Source: Mesotaenium endlicherianum
Lineage: Eukaryota > Streptophyta > Zygnematophyceae > Zygnematales > Mesotaeniaceae
Assembly: GCA_009602735.1 (NCBI GenBank)
Contig: WELA01003638.1
Location: 620,556 to 684,555, forward strand
Direction of reading: 5' to 3'
DNA: 64,000 nucleotides
This document shows, piece after piece, positions 1-12,335 of the stretch. How positions within the stretch are numbered: the stretch's first letter is position 1; every line of letters begins with the position of its first letter. Both the position numbers and the translations under genes were made by a program. A model generated the notes under the pieces. The model did no database searches, was not told the DNA's origin, and saw only the letters and a program-made list of their open reading frames with translations.

Positions 1-1329
1 TATCTTCCAGATGTTTCGGAGTAACTTAACAAAATTCACAATAAGTAACACACTCTCTATTTCATATTACCCACGGTTATGAGCTATCTCCTTCTAAGAC
101 ATGCACCGCTACTCGGTCTGCATTCTTGAGGTGGCCCCATTACATTCCCAACTATGTCTATTCACACAGATTTGCTTTGGCATTGTCTGTAGCATGCAGG
201 TCTAACTTATTCTTTACGCGCGACCATCAATCAGAGGGGCTAATCACCTGCCATCCCTGCAACGAAGCCGCTACTGAAAGTGCCTGCATGGCTGCCAAAG
301 AGAAACGTCAAAAATGTGTGTGACGAAGAAGGGCTTGACGAGTCTACCGGGCCTGCCCGCGGAATTTGACTAAAAGAGACAAAAAGGAAGCAGGGGTGGG
401 CTACACCCACAGTAATGTTTCTGCGTCTCTTATGATTCACCTTGCTACCGAACCGATAGGGCCAGCAGGCAATGTAAGCAATGCAGTGTAAATTTCGACT
501 GGCTACGAGTGAACGGAGTGAACGCTTCTATCTAAATGACAGGCTGGAACATGCACCTGACCTCTCTTGAGCGTGCTGGATCAGCAGGGAACCCCGAACC
601 CTGAGCTTGGGGATGCAAGTTCCTCTTTATGTATGTCAAATATATGGATATAATTATTGGGCCGACTTGGACCAGAGTGTACGTTTCTAGAACCATGCAT
701 CTGACCTGGTCTGTCCAAAAGTGTCCTCCCTTGACCACCAGGGAAGTTGAACGTGGTGGGAGTCCAACTCCTCGATTCAGGTCACCTGTGGTAGTCGAGG
801 TGCTAATTCGGGTCGCACGACTTGTGATTTTAACGATCGATGTCGACGAAGCGGGCGACTGACGAATGAACTGCACGGTGGTGTACCAGTGCTTCGTTCG
901 ATTGCTTTCTCGACGCCGTTAAATGCAGGCCCACCACGAGTGCTTACTCTCAAAAAGATATCCAAATCCGTCATGTCAAATGCCGATTTCCAGGCCCACC
1001 GTGATTGCTTTCTTCGTCTCTTAAAACATCTGCGTTCAGACGAGGTCTCGGACAAATAACCTCCCGTCAGCACAACGTTATGCGGGATGACTTGGGACGT
1101 GGCACGACGCATGTATATTTAACACCGATCAAGGCAGAAAATTGCAGATGCAAATTATAACCTTCATAGGCATGTTATTCATGTCCAAGTGCTTCGCATT
1201 CACTGATCAATCAGTAGTGCACATTCCATTCCTAATATGACGTCCTTTAAGAAAGTGGCATAATTATTGGAAATTAGGTGCTCCGAAGTCTCAGTAGACG
1301 CCACCGTGTCTCAGTACGCAAAAATCAAA
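1..1329. other. Left flank, no gene recognised
   Basis: No exon with convincing coding character or splice sites was found here. The only structure seen is a short imperfect direct repeat: a block reading aggcccacc...tgctt occurs at about 927-945 and again at about 992-1010. It probably includes the promoter and 5' UTR of the PEX22 gene that starts at 1330. Confidence 0.5.
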
Positions 1330-4240
1330 ATGGGCGACGAATTAATGCATACAGTACAAAAGTTGAGCAATTTGCTGAGTAGTAAGCTCTCTCAGATTAT
1401 GGCTTTTTTGGCCGAACACAAGGTATGCAACACTAACTCTTGCGCGACATCATACTTGAGTCACGTCTAGCTGGTCGGGGTCTTTAGGCGGGTCAATTCT
1501 TAACGTATTGTACTGTAGTTCGTTTTACCTGCAGGATGGTCACTTATTCACCTACCTGGCAAAAGCTTTTTCCTCAGGCAGGGGCGCGGTGACTTTCATG
1601 AATCATTTTGTTCAGCAATCTGAAAGCCTTGGATTTCATAGGACACTGATGAGCTAGTTGTTGCTTGCAGCATGCCAGTTCGATAGGAGCAGTTGCTGGG
1701 TTTGCCCTCACTCTAATCTGCACATGGAGATATTTAAGAGGTCGACAACGTGCGAGGCGACAATTGGACAAGCGAAATGCATCACTAGCTGGACCTTCAG
1801 GTGTAGATGCTGTTGTATCATCGTCTGGAGCATCCACTTCTATCACCAAGGCCACGCATAGGGGCTCCTCGATATCAAGTATCGCTTCACCCCCTCAGGT
1901 ACAGGAAAGGTCTATTTTGTATCATTCTAGAAGGAGTTTCCTGCTAACTCTGCAGTCGTTGTTTATATGCAGCAGATTTCCCTGAGCTACATTGCTTACC
2001 GCCTGTTTGACTGGACTGCCATACGATGTGTTATTGCAGTAGTCTTCAATCTTAGATTCTAGTTGTGCATTATCAGCTGTTCATTGTTTTGTACCTGGTG
2101 TAGGCTACCCATCTCATGGTCGACCACGCATTGTTTTACAGAATGACTGGTGTCGCAGTCTGGACATATGTGATACTGTGTCCTGTACAGTAGCCTCAAA
2201 AGTGGTGATCACTCCATTTCTGTAAGAGGTACCAGGGAGTTACTTGCATATTGTCATTTTCTGGCTTTGCATGCAGATTACGTCAGCCGAGATGGTGAGG
2301 CGGCAGCTGAATGGAGGAAGAAGGGTAAGATTGTATGTTGCTTCAGTTCCTCGATGTACGGGCTAGGTTAGTAGTTCGGCAGTGTTGCTGTTAAAAGAGC
2401 CTTTTTCTGGACAACAGCATTGTGCTTGCAGTGACACATATGCAGTGCAATCTACGAGTATGACTGGAATTGATCTGTTAGGACCAAAAGACATGATATC
2501 ATCCTATGGGCATGTCTTGCTTTCTGCTGGTGCAGATGACTTGTCAGCTGTTGGGAGTTGTGTTAGAAGAGACGTCGCCTGAGCAATTGCAGGTCAGTTG
2601 TGGGCTTGTATCCGCTCAGCCTTAAGCGCTATTTCACTATTAGTGAAGGTTGTGCAATTTCTTCTGGCCGGTCTTGTGGACAGCATCTTCTTGGATGAGG
2701 TCGTCGAAAACTGTTATGAAGCTGAAAGAGGGTTGGTTATGGGTGATGACATACACATGAGGCATGGGGTGCTATTCCATTGGAGCTTGCCTTGAGCTCC
2801 TGCGACACGCTAGGATTGGAAGCAGGCACTTTTGTTGAGGGGATGGATTGTGGCGAAGTATTGATATAGTGTTGATTTACTTGCCCGGTGCTTTCTAGAG
2901 ACCTGTTCAGCGTTCTGGTTGCTTTCAGCGCGTCTTTGTGCTTGAAGGACGGTCCTTATGGATATTTAGCATGTCTTGACTTAATTCTACTGCAGACTGG
3001 AGCCACGCTCAAACCGAGGGTGCTCGAAGTGCTTACGGAGTTGGGAAGGGCTTGCGATCTGTACTTGGTGGCTCAAGTCCTGGATGATGCCAGTGAGGTG
3101 TGTTGATCTCTGTACCCGGCTATATGTGTGGAAATTTTAGCGCGAGAGTTTCTTCTATTCTTGGCTGGAGATCTGCTAGCAATATAATTCAGTACAATTT
3201 GCTTGTAACCACTTGTCTATTTTTTGCCTGCTGGTTGGCGTTCCTGCATGTTATGTGTGCTGCTCAACATCTGCATGGTTGAGGAACTATAAGTATTGTG
3301 AGCATTATGGGGTGTGATGGGACACCTGCGTAATGAAGCATGGAAGATTAGTATTTTTGTCGAGCAGCAGTCCTATCCTTACCTCCATGTCTAGTGTTGC
3401 CTTCTCGTGGCGCATACATTGTTGATAGCAACTGCGTTCTGATGTAGCTGTGGCGTGATATATGTGCAGACGGCTGCATTATCTGCCCTGGATGGGGCAG
3501 GATTGTTCGCCGTGGGTGCTCTCAATCGCAACAAGGTCAGTTCTGCGTATGTCTTACAGCTTAGTTCACAGCCTTTTGTAAGCGGACCTTGCTCATTGTT
3601 AAAGCTGGGGTTTTGGTTCCTGTGCAGCAGTACCTCAATACTTGCAAATGCCTCACGGATCTGTTTTTGGTATTTTTCAAAATCTTGAGAGTGGGCTTTT
3701 GCATCGAGTGAAGACAATCACTTGTTCATCTCCATGTACGTGGGCTTCTTGTATAGGTCCTATTCTGTGGAACAGCCATTGGAATAACGTCATTTGTGCG
3801 CCAGTTGGAGCCTTGTTGGCATGTTGATTCAAGTGCTGACACTATCGACCAGCTCAAGGTAATTTTGCATCCTACTTAATCTGGTAAAATTTGCTTTTTG
3901 CTGGGGGGTGTCTTGCAAAGCATATGGCGGAGTCTGAGTGTGGCTTTTTTCTGTTCTCCAATTTGCTTAAGGTGTATGCATGTGCTGCCTGTGTCGCTCA
4001 TATGCTGCCTATGCCGCTTGCACGTATTCTGTGAATGCTGCTGTCGGGTGGTATTTAACTGTACCCCTCCCTTGAAGCTTGCACTTGCATTATGTTACTC
4101 CTGCTTATACCTAGTTGTTCTTTGTGTTACAGAAATACGTGAAGTATGAATTGCATATATCTCAACCTGGAGCGCAAGTGACTGCTCCAAATGTAGTTTC
4201 CACGACCTCTTTAGAACTCTACTTTGGGGTTCCCTCCTGA
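1330..4240 (+). CDS. PEX22: PEX22-like peroxisome biogenesis protein (8 exons)
   Basis: Plant PEX22 is the peroxisomal membrane anchor that recruits the ubiquitin-conjugating enzyme PEX4, which acts in export and recycling of the PEX5 receptor. Exons read from GT/AG sites: 1330-1422, 1671-1898, 2277-2324, 2536-2592, 2996-3097, 3470-3535, 3757-3858, 4133-4240. All introns are phase 0 and the product is 267 aa, close to the size of plant PEX22. Residues about 35-52 (GAVAGFALTLICTW) form one membrane segment, followed by a basic stretch (RYLRGRQRARR) and a Ser-rich linker. The soluble domain shows family-like blocks: RRQLNGGRR, CQLLGVVLEE, DLYLVAQVLDD, VLFCGT and SFVRQLEP. The ATG is the one that joins directly to the first donor. 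The assignment rests on recognised similarity of these blocks in the right order; no alignment was run. Confidence 0.88.
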
Positions 4241-5050
4241 TTATTGGAGCTCCCATTACCTCTGGCTAAGAGGTCTTGGTATTTTACTTGCCTGCACATT
4301 AGTGCATACACGTAGTATTCTTGACAGTGTACAAAGTGCACTTTTTAAATCTGCTGCCCGAAGTATTGAGGAGAGGTAAAAGGTGTGGATAGGCAGCATA
4401 TTTTATGGTTGTAAATACTAATTTACAAAATAAGAGGCAAGCGTGTATCTTTCAACCCACTACCGTTGTTTCCAATCTGGTCCTTTGCTGGGAGCTTCCA
4501 TGCGGAAGTGCAATATATTAAACACGACGATGAGGAAGAAGTCGACTGCTTATTTCGCTCTTGGACCTTTGAGGAGAAAGTGCATGCCTACATTCTACTT
4601 TTAATTTCAAATCATGCCATTCTTGGAGCATCTGGAAGCTGTCCCCCATGAAGCTGTTCTAGATGGTTGCACTTGGAAAATTGTATCACACTCCAGTACT
4701 GCGACCATGTTGCTCCAAAACAGGCATGATATGCCGCCACATGGGAAAGATCAGAAACGGCTCTTTTTAGTGCTTTTTAGGACGTCATACATATTCAGCC
4801 CCTACTCCACCCTGCTCCACCCTAGTATCATCTTTCAATGTTGGCCCGAGCAGGCTCAAGGAAGAAGGACTCACCAGTTGTCATGTTTGGTCAATATGAC
4901 GCTCAAGCTCAGCTTGAGCTTGCATGCGTGACGTCGCCCCTGCATACTCCGCTTTCCCTCGTGCATCAGCTCCTGGGTTGTTATGGGCGGTCCTGGGACA
5001 GTGATTCAATTCCTTCGTCGCAACGAGTTCCGTAGACTACATAGTGAGAG
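4241..5050. other. PEX22 3' flank, no gene recognised
   Basis: Probably the PEX22 3' UTR and intergenic DNA. No coding exon, RNA gene or repeat could be supported. Confidence 0.4.
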
Positions 5051-5059
5051 CAAATCATA

Positions 5060-5517
5060 GGGCAAATTACCAAAATAGCCCTGAACTTTGCATAATGAAC
5101 CAGATCCAGTGCCAAACTTTCAAGAAAATCCAAACTCGGACTCGCACATGTAGTCCTAGTCAATGTCAAAAGCAGCTGGCAAACCGAACGTGAGAGGCTT
5201 TCCACATGGGTTCCCGGAGGGGGTATACCTTTTTCTACTCGTAGGTCGACTTAGCGGAGGCAGCGGTTAGGGTTTAGGAGCCCCCCTTCTGATGCTTAAA
5301 ATAGTACTTGCTTTTGCGGGCCTGAGCGGAAAGGTCAGAGAATGGCGTGTCAGGTCACTTTCCGTGCGGAAAAAAATCTCACGCTCAATTTGCCAGCTGC
5401 TACTGATGTTGATTAGGAATACATGTGCGAGTCCGAGTTTGGAATTTTTTGAAAGGCACTGGATCTGGTTCATTATGCAAAGTTCAGGCAGTTCAGGGCT
5501 ATTTTGGTAATTTGCCC
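5060..5517. mobile_element. MITE with long terminal inverted repeats, Mutator-like
   Basis: The 458-bp block begins GGGCAAATTACCAAAATAGC and ends with the reverse complement of that motif. The inverted arms extend for more than 50 bp with few mismatches (for example ggatctggttcattatgc at the right end against its complement at the left). There is no internal coding capacity. The flanks are caaatcata (5051-5059) and caaattata (5518-5526), an 8-of-9 match that fits a 9-bp target-site duplication. Long TIRs with 9-bp duplications are typical of Mutator-like elements, so this is most simply a non-autonomous MULE/MITE. Confidence 0.75.
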
Positions 5518-5551
5518 CAAATTATATTGCACCGAATGTTCAGTCAAAACG

Positions 5552-5773
5552 ATGTCCACGATGCTAGCTCCGGATAAAATTGGTGTCGATTCCTCGAAGG
5601 AAGGGCAAAGGAACTCTAGTACCTTGTTCCTCGGGAGGATGCAGATTTACCGTGGCAAAAGTGGGAATAGAGGAACCATATTGCGTACCATGGCCTCTCA
5701 AGAGCGGGCTACGTTGGTGCTTCCGGTAGAACTTTCTGCCTCGCCCATTTCTTGCACTTTGTTTCCTGCAAAG
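5552..5773 (+). CDS. Possible exon of unknown gene upstream of the methyltransferase
   Basis: An ATG-initiated open stretch (74 codons) ends at a possible donor (CAAAG|gtgcgg). It has no recognised domain. It could be a first exon of the downstream methyltransferase gene, but its phase-0 end does not fit the codon phase at the apparent acceptor before 6161, so at least one further exon would be needed. It may equally be a chance ORF. Nothing else is seen in 5774-6130. Confidence 0.2.
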
Positions 5774-6160
5774 GTGCGGGTGCGGATATGTCTGATGTCT
5801 ATTTAAATGACATCTTTATTCGTGGAGATTGTGGTTCGAGTATAGTCGAGTAGCATGCATGACCATACATTCTACATTGCTCTCGCTGGTCCTTCTGCGT
5901 CAAACGTGGGAGTAGTCCAAAGTTGCTGAAGCACTACATTAAGCTTGCCCGAAAGGTTGTGCTGGTGCTCTTCATTCAGCCCAGCATGGGTGTTCTTCTC
6001 TGCACTCACCCCAATTTCCACCTCCAATTGCAGCTAGCTCGTGCAATAGAATGTAACCCTGCCACTCTGATCCACAAGGATACACTATGGATGAAAGCTC
6101 ACAGCATCTCTTTTCCTTCTTCCTCTTTCTGACTCCAGTGGCAGTCCATCACGGGAGCGC

Positions 6161-9100
6161 ATGAAGACAGTTTCCCTCTTCAGCGGGATCGGAGGCTTCG
6201 ACCTGGGCCTGCAGAACGCCGGCCACGAGATCATCATGCAGGTCGAGATCGACCCCCGAGCGCGCCAGTGCCTCCAGGCCCACTTTCGGGGAGTGTGCCT
6301 ACAGCACAGCGTGGAGGCCCTCTGGGAGCTCCCGCCTGACACGGAGCTCCTCTGTGCTGGCTTCCCTTGCCAGGTGGACTGCCGATGAGCCCCAGCCTCT
6401 TTCCAGCCAGCTCTGATGCCCAGCCTCAGCCCAGCCTTTCCGATGCATGCCATGCCGCCTGTACAACTCTCGTCCTCATTCTCGCACTGGAAGCCATGGA
6501 TGTCCTGCCGCAGCAAGGCGTCAGCCCTGCTGCCGCTGCGAACGTGGCAGCTAGTACGACCAGCCCCCCTCACGTTGTGCAAGTCTTGACACCAGGGGGG
6601 CGCTTCCTGGTCGTGGGCTGCGCCCTTGCGCATCTCACCAGAAGTGATGCCGGGAGCTTTCTCGGAGGAGGTGCTACGTGCCTTGGCGTCCAGGAAGCAA
6701 TGCTCGAGGGCCTGGCCGTTGATCGCGGCGCGTGTTTTGCAGCACCTGGGCAATCAGAAGAAGGAGGGACGCTCGGCGAAACCTTCTCTGGGGGGGCCGA
6801 TCGGGGCAGCCGTAGCTTTTTCTGCCGGGCAGGCCCACGCACGCTGGGGATTGCGGTTGGGGGGGCTTGCTGGAACTTCTCCTGCATCACAAGCAGCCTG
6901 CTGGGGTGGACCTCCTGGTGCAGTCCCTGTACTGAGACATGGTCTTGGTGATCGTATTGGCAGGGGGCAGCTTGCCTTGCCGGTGGCGTGCTTGTCGGCG
7001 TCACACGTGTCACGTCAGTGTCTCCCATGTCCCCTCATTCACAGAGCATCCCTTCCCCTCCCCCCCTCTGAATGCGCATCATACTGAAGTTGCACGTCTG
7101 CTGAGGGGCCGGGCGTTACGCGCAGCTTCACAAGTGCATGTGCCGTGGCCGTCAGCTTGGGCCCCTGCAGCTCTGTGTGTGACCCCCATGTGTGCGCTCA
7201 GCTCCTTGGCGCTCGGCTGTTGCGCTCGCCTCGAAGCTCATCTGATCTCGGTCAGCTGCGCCCGCACGTTTGCGATGTGCGTGTGTGTGTGTGTGTGTGG
7301 GTGTGTGTGTGCGCGCGCAAGCGCGCGGGCGCGTGCTTGTGTGTTGTGTGGGTGTGTGTGGCGGTGTGAGTGTGTTGCCCGGTGCAGGACGTGTCGCACA
7401 ACTCCCCAAGCAGGGCGGGCATGAGGGGCTCGCGCACGTCCCTGGTGGAGCACGTCTTCCGCCTGCTCAGCATGCGCAGGGTGCCATTTGTCGTGCTCGA
7501 GAACGTCCCCGGGGCTCTCTCTCCCATCAGTGTCGCGTCCGCTTCCAAGGGCGCCTCCTCTGCTGCTCAGGTGGTGGCCCCCCCTCCTCCCCTTCACCGG
7601 CCCTGCCTTCTTCCTCCTCTCCTGCTTGCTTCCTCCCCCTCCCTTAAGAGCCTCGGGGTGGTGAATCAGTACGGCTACCTCGAGATGTCCTTCTCCGAAG
7701 CAGAAATGGCCCCTCTCTCCCCTGCTCTCCGAGGGTTGAGCAAGCCAGCGATGCTGCTGACGGCCGCACTCTCAACTGTGGTTGGCGGGGGTGCACGGCC
7801 GGCCTGCCGCCACAGCAGCAGCAGGATCCGCCGCTGATGCGCCACCTGGCGGACCGGCTGGAGGGGCTGGGGTACCGGTGGGCGTACCGGGTGGTGGACA
7901 CGCGCGCCTTCGGCATCCCCCACCGCCGCCGCCGCGTCTTCCTCGTAGCCCTGCTCTACGGCGACCCCCGCGACGTGCTGCTGTCGCATGTGCCCCCCTT
8001 TCCCTCGGGCCCCCCTGCCACCGCCTCCTCCGCCGCCCACGGCCCTGGGTGCGCGTGCGCCGCCTGCGTAGACTCGGCAGCAGCTGCATCCGTCGGAGCC
8101 GAGCTGGGCCCGACGGCGGCGGCAGCGACTGCGGTGGCGGCGGCGGCGGCAACGGCGGTGGTGCCGGCGGCGGCCCCGCGCGCGTACACCCTGGACCTGT
8201 CGTGCTGGAACCGGGGGGGCGACGCAGATGTGATGGGGACGCTGACCACGCAGAACGCGCAGCGCACCATGCTGGTGGTGCCGCAGCGCTGCCCCCCTGT
8301 GGGCATGCTCAGCATCCGCGACGCCGAGCGCCTGCAGGTGCGCCCGGCTCCTCTGCTGCCCGTTCGGTTGCCTGTCGTCCCCGCTTCGGCTCACCCTGGC
8401 AGCTCCCTCCGCCTTATCCGTCTTCCTCGTGCGAGCACAAGAGTCGTAGCCCTGCTGAGTGTGTCGGCTGTGCTCGGCTTCTCTGAGAGGTTTCTTGAGG
8501 TGTTCAAGATGATGGAGAATTGAGTGCGCCCACGTGTAGTTGGCAAGGTAACGTTTTGCATCAGGGCGTGCACGTGCCTGCCGGCATGCATGCGGCCCCT
8601 CGCTTGCTTCCTTGCGCTAGCTAGCCCAGTAGCTCACTTACTCGCTAGATCGCTCGCCTGCTTCGTTCGAAGTGCCACGTGCTCTGTAGAGCGTGGCCCT
8701 AGCACCGCTATATCAGTTGCTGCGTCGCGCTGCACGGTATTGACTGTGCAATCCACGTGCGCGTGACTGAACGGGTGACCGGATGCCAGGGCTTTCCAGC
8801 GGACTGGACTCTCCCCTGCCAGGCGGACGGCAAGGGCAGGCAGCTGAGCGCGGAGGCGCAGGCCAGCGCGCGCTTCGGCCTCGTGGGGAACGCCGTCAGC
8901 GTCCCAGTCGCCGAGTGGCTGGGCCGTGCACTCCTGCAGCCGCTCGCTAGCAAGTACGCCTCCGCCCCCGCCGACAAGCCCTTGTCCGCGTGGCAGCAGC
9001 AGCAGTCGGGGCACGCTGCTGGCCCGAGCAGCAGCTGGCCGAGGGCCGCCTGGGGGGGCGCATCGGAGGGTCGCCATGCAGCGGCCGCCTTGCTTGCGTC

Positions 9101-10302
9101 GCCGGCCGCCGAGCTGCCCCTGCTGGCCCCCCTGCAGCCCCTAGACGCGTTCCTGGGCCCCTTCCGCGAGGGCGGGGGCCCCAGGCCCGCGGAGGTGCTG
9201 CAATACGCGGAGAAGATGCGCGACGCGCGCTGGGAGCTCGCGGCCGATGTGCGCGCGGCGCTCGTGCGCGTCTTCAAGCTCCAGCCCCACCACTTCTTCC
9301 TGGAGGACCTCCCCCTGCCTGGGAGAAGGCACGCCTCGCGCTTGGTCTCAGCCCCTGCCGGGTGGGTGAGCCCTGCATGACAGAGCCGAGAGGCTGCCTG
9401 TGTGGTTCCTGTGGCTACAGCCCTCCGTGTGTGAGAGGATTTGACAGGTGCGGCTGTGAAGCCAGCAGGGAGTCTTGCTGGGGGCGCTTGGGCCTGCCTG
9501 CTTGCGGTCCAGGCTTTTGCCTTCTCCTTGTTTTTTTTTGGCATTTGACCTGTGGCCCTGAGTCTAATCTCCTCTGCATCCCTGCATCCCTGTGTGTACT
9601 GCCACGGCATGTACCTTCTTCGCTTTCCTGCTCTGGCTTGTTGTTGACCAGCCGTCCTTGATTTTCTCCACAAGTTCCCAAGAACCCAGGCGACATCGGA
9701 CGCGTGTCAGGGACAGCTTCCTCCTGCCCTCGTCCTCCTTCTTGCAAAGCGCCAAAGGCCGAGCTGGGTGCGGGGAGCAGCAAGCCATTGTACGCACAAG
9801 TAGGTCGGTAGCGAGCCTCCAACTCTCGCTGTCTGCACGCTAACCCATTGAAGGATGTGTGCCTCCTCTTGGAGCCGTGTGGGTGCATGGCGGCGGCGGC
9901 AGCAGCAGTGCTTCCCGATCTGCGCTGGTGTGGGCCCTGTGCCCGACGTACAAGCCCCGCTACTGGCCAGCTGTCCTCCTGCCGCAGCAGGACTGGCCCC
10001 AGGCAGCCGGGAAGACCCGCAAAGCCAAGCACACTGCGGTCGTAAGGTTTATGGATGGCTCCTGGCTCTGGGTGAGCGGCACCGTGCCTTATGAGGAGCA
10101 TTGTGATGAGATGGAGGCGCAGCTTCCCAGTACGCGGTGGGCTGATGACTTCCGCTGGGCCTGCAACGAGGCGCACTACCTCGACGCCAACTGCTCTCCC
10201 AGCGCTCCCTGCAAGAAGAGGAAGCTCTGCCTTGCGGCCAGTGCTGGCGCAGGTGAACCGGCGCTGGACAGAGATGGCAGCGCGATTACTGCTGTTGTTT
10301 GA
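6161..10302 (+). CDS. Cytosine-5 DNA methyltransferase with C-terminal PWWP-like domain
   Basis: Predicted to methylate cytosine C5 in DNA in the nucleus. Proposed exons: 6161-6373, 7388-7570, 7816-8337, 8790-9361, 9909-10302; phases agree and give about 627 aa. Catalytic motifs in order: motif I SLFSGIGGFDLGL (exon 1), motif IV GFPCQ with the catalytic Cys at the exon 1 end, motif VI LENVPG (exon 2), motif VIII DTRAFGIPHRRRRVF (exon 3), motif IX RDAERLQ|GFP across the exon 3/4 junction, motif X GNAVSVPVAEWLG (exon 4). The last exon has LVWA...YWPAVL and AVVRFMDGSWLWV...PYEE, the pattern of a PWWP domain, then a basic KKRK. The fold is bacterial Dcm-like; no RFTS, BAH, chromo or UBA domain is seen, so it is not obviously MET1, CMT or DRM. 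Exons are strongly GC-rich with Ala-rich inserts. The N-terminus is uncertain: an in-frame codon run continues upstream of the ATG to an AG, so a 5' exon may be missing. Confidence 0.8.
7276..7376. repeat. (GT)n/(GC)n microsatellite in methyltransferase intron 1
   Basis: Alternating purine-pyrimidine tract (GTGTGT..., then GCGCGC...) lying about 10-110 bp upstream of the exon 2 acceptor. Such runs can adopt Z-DNA. The open frames that cross it are low-complexity artefacts. Confidence 0.9.
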
Positions 10303-12335
10303 CCGGTGGTTGCCTCCCTTGTCTTTGCCTGTCGATTCTGCGAGGAAAGACAAAGCAAAGGAAGTGCGGCATCACCGTGATCATTCCATCCGCATGCTTT
10401 TTGGGTTCTCTAAGTAGTCCTCGGTGTGCCTTTAAATGAACCCTAGCTTGTTAGTCGATGTTCTCCAGCGTGGGGGTGATTGAAATGTGCACATCACATG
10501 GGAGTGTATATCTTACCTGTGCACAGTATATCCTGTATTTTCCGTGTAAAAACATTTGATGTTGTAAGCAATCTGTCACAGGCTGTGGCTTAACAATGTG
10601 CGTGGAGTTGTGCATATGCAGTCAATAGACAATGGATTCACGTAATGTATGCGGCTCTTGTGCGTTGTGGCGAGCGATTGGTACGGTGCAGCTAAGCGCA
10701 AGGACAAGAAGCCTGTAGTAATGGTTATAATTACAGACACGGATGAACAATTTGCTGCCTGCTGCCATGAGACGGAAGGCCTGGCCACTGTCCATGCTCT
10801 CAATATCTGGCCATGAAACATGGAGGGCAGGCAAGTGATGGTGTACGCTGACCACCAAGAGGACACTTAGTGATCCAGGGATGATAAGTGCAGCTAGAGT
10901 AAGGTGGCTGGAGTTCTTTCACAATTATTGATCGAGGATAGAGCACAGGTTAGGAAAGAAAAAAGGATAACTCCCGCAGCATACACGATACGCTCCTTTC
11001 GAGTCAACACAAGTTTATGAATCAAACTTGGATGAGATATTTGCATTTTATTAAAAGCCACTTACCAACCCTTAGCGCGACCAAGTGTGATCTCCAAGCC
11101 CCATGACGCGACTCACCAATCCCAAAGACACAGCTTGTGACTCTTCGTGACCCCAAAAGAGCTGATGCATTCTCACCTGAATCCGCAAGCCCTTGATAGC
11201 TTGAGTACATTGCATTACCATAGCAATACTGCACCAAATTGGTTATAACTTGGTGACTACATCACCTACAGCTTTAGGAAGCTTCCTATCTTTCAAGATT
11301 TACCTTTGAGGCACTACCTACTATTTAGCACGCATTGGTCAAGGTAAAGTTTGGCCAGTTGCAAGCACTTTAACATATTCTAGCACTTAACATCTAGCTT
11401 TTGATTGGATTGAGTAGTGGCTAGCCAATTATCATGCTAGTACACTAGATACACGTGTATGTGTGAATAGGTAGACTCTAAGTTATGACCTCATGTATTG
11501 AATCCACACCTAACCCGCCAGTTTTTAAGGAGATGAAACCCCTCGAATGCCTCTAGTACGACATCTTTTACATGTTTTTAAGGACAAGTTGTAAGCTACA
11601 TAATTACAAGTAAAGGTGACAGTTTTAGCACTTGTGCTTTTAGGACCACTTGTCATTCCTGTGAAGAGCACTCCGGCCTCTTCCAGGCTGGTCCTCAATC
11701 ACTTGAAGAACGTCACAAGTGGTGAACAAAGTCATAAGCTTACTGCCTTTGCAAGGACTACTCTAAGAAGCAAGGCTACGACGTACGCTATTATGCTTAG
11801 ATTGATAAGTACGCTAGTTCCGTAAGTCCGCAACAGCCAAAAATGCTTAGTACACTTAGTACGCATTGCAATTTGTGCCTCATATTGCATGTGTACAACA
11901 TTACTGCAACTAAATTTTTTGAGAAACATAAAGGTTTGGAACACTTAATGAGACGGTACACCAGCCTTTGAACACAATTTCTTGACCTCCCGCATCCGAA
12001 CAAATTTTGTCTTTTTTACACTTCAATTTTATGTAAGTTCGCTTAGTACATTATACAGAATTATTTCTCTTACTTCGACTTATGTTTTGGGCTAGCACGT
12101 TGTCGGCGTAACCTTGCTAAGAAGGTCTCTTACCAAGTTTCCCTTTTTGAGGTGCCCACTCTTATGAGTACAAACTTCTCAATATAAATTCAAACATTTG
12201 CCTTTGTGTTTGGCCCTAAGGCTACATGTATTATAGACCTCATTGTGGAAAAAATTGTTGCAGTCCTGTCGTCCCGTCTTAGTTTTCAGTCGTGCTATCT
12301 ATGTTGCACTAGCATGGTGCTTGTGGTTGGGATGG
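10303..12335. other. Methyltransferase 3' flank and AT-rich intergenic DNA
   Basis: The first few hundred bases are probably the 3' UTR of the methyltransferase gene. From about 10.9 kb the sequence becomes AT-rich, like the transposon nest to the right. No coding exon or recognisable element end was found; it may be old transposon debris. Confidence 0.35.

Noticed and set aside
6085-6951. Open frames on both strands around exon 1 of the methyltransferase
   Set aside because: They run through intron 1 in GC-rich sequence; the plus-strand exon with motifs I and IV explains the coding signal.
7145-7647. Open frames crossing the GT microsatellite
   Set aside because: Cys/Val or His/Thr repeats from a dinucleotide run; not coding.
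7675-8394. Long minus-strand open frame over the methyltransferase exon
   Set aside because: It is the antisense of a GC-rich exon with strong codon bias; the product is Arg/His-rich low complexity without domains.
8708-9673. 321-codon minus-strand open frame
   Set aside because: Antisense shadow of the methyltransferase exon 8790-9361; no recognisable protein.
9415-10353. 312-codon minus-strand open frame
   Set aside because: Overlaps the PWWP-like exon in antisense and has no domain or splice logic.
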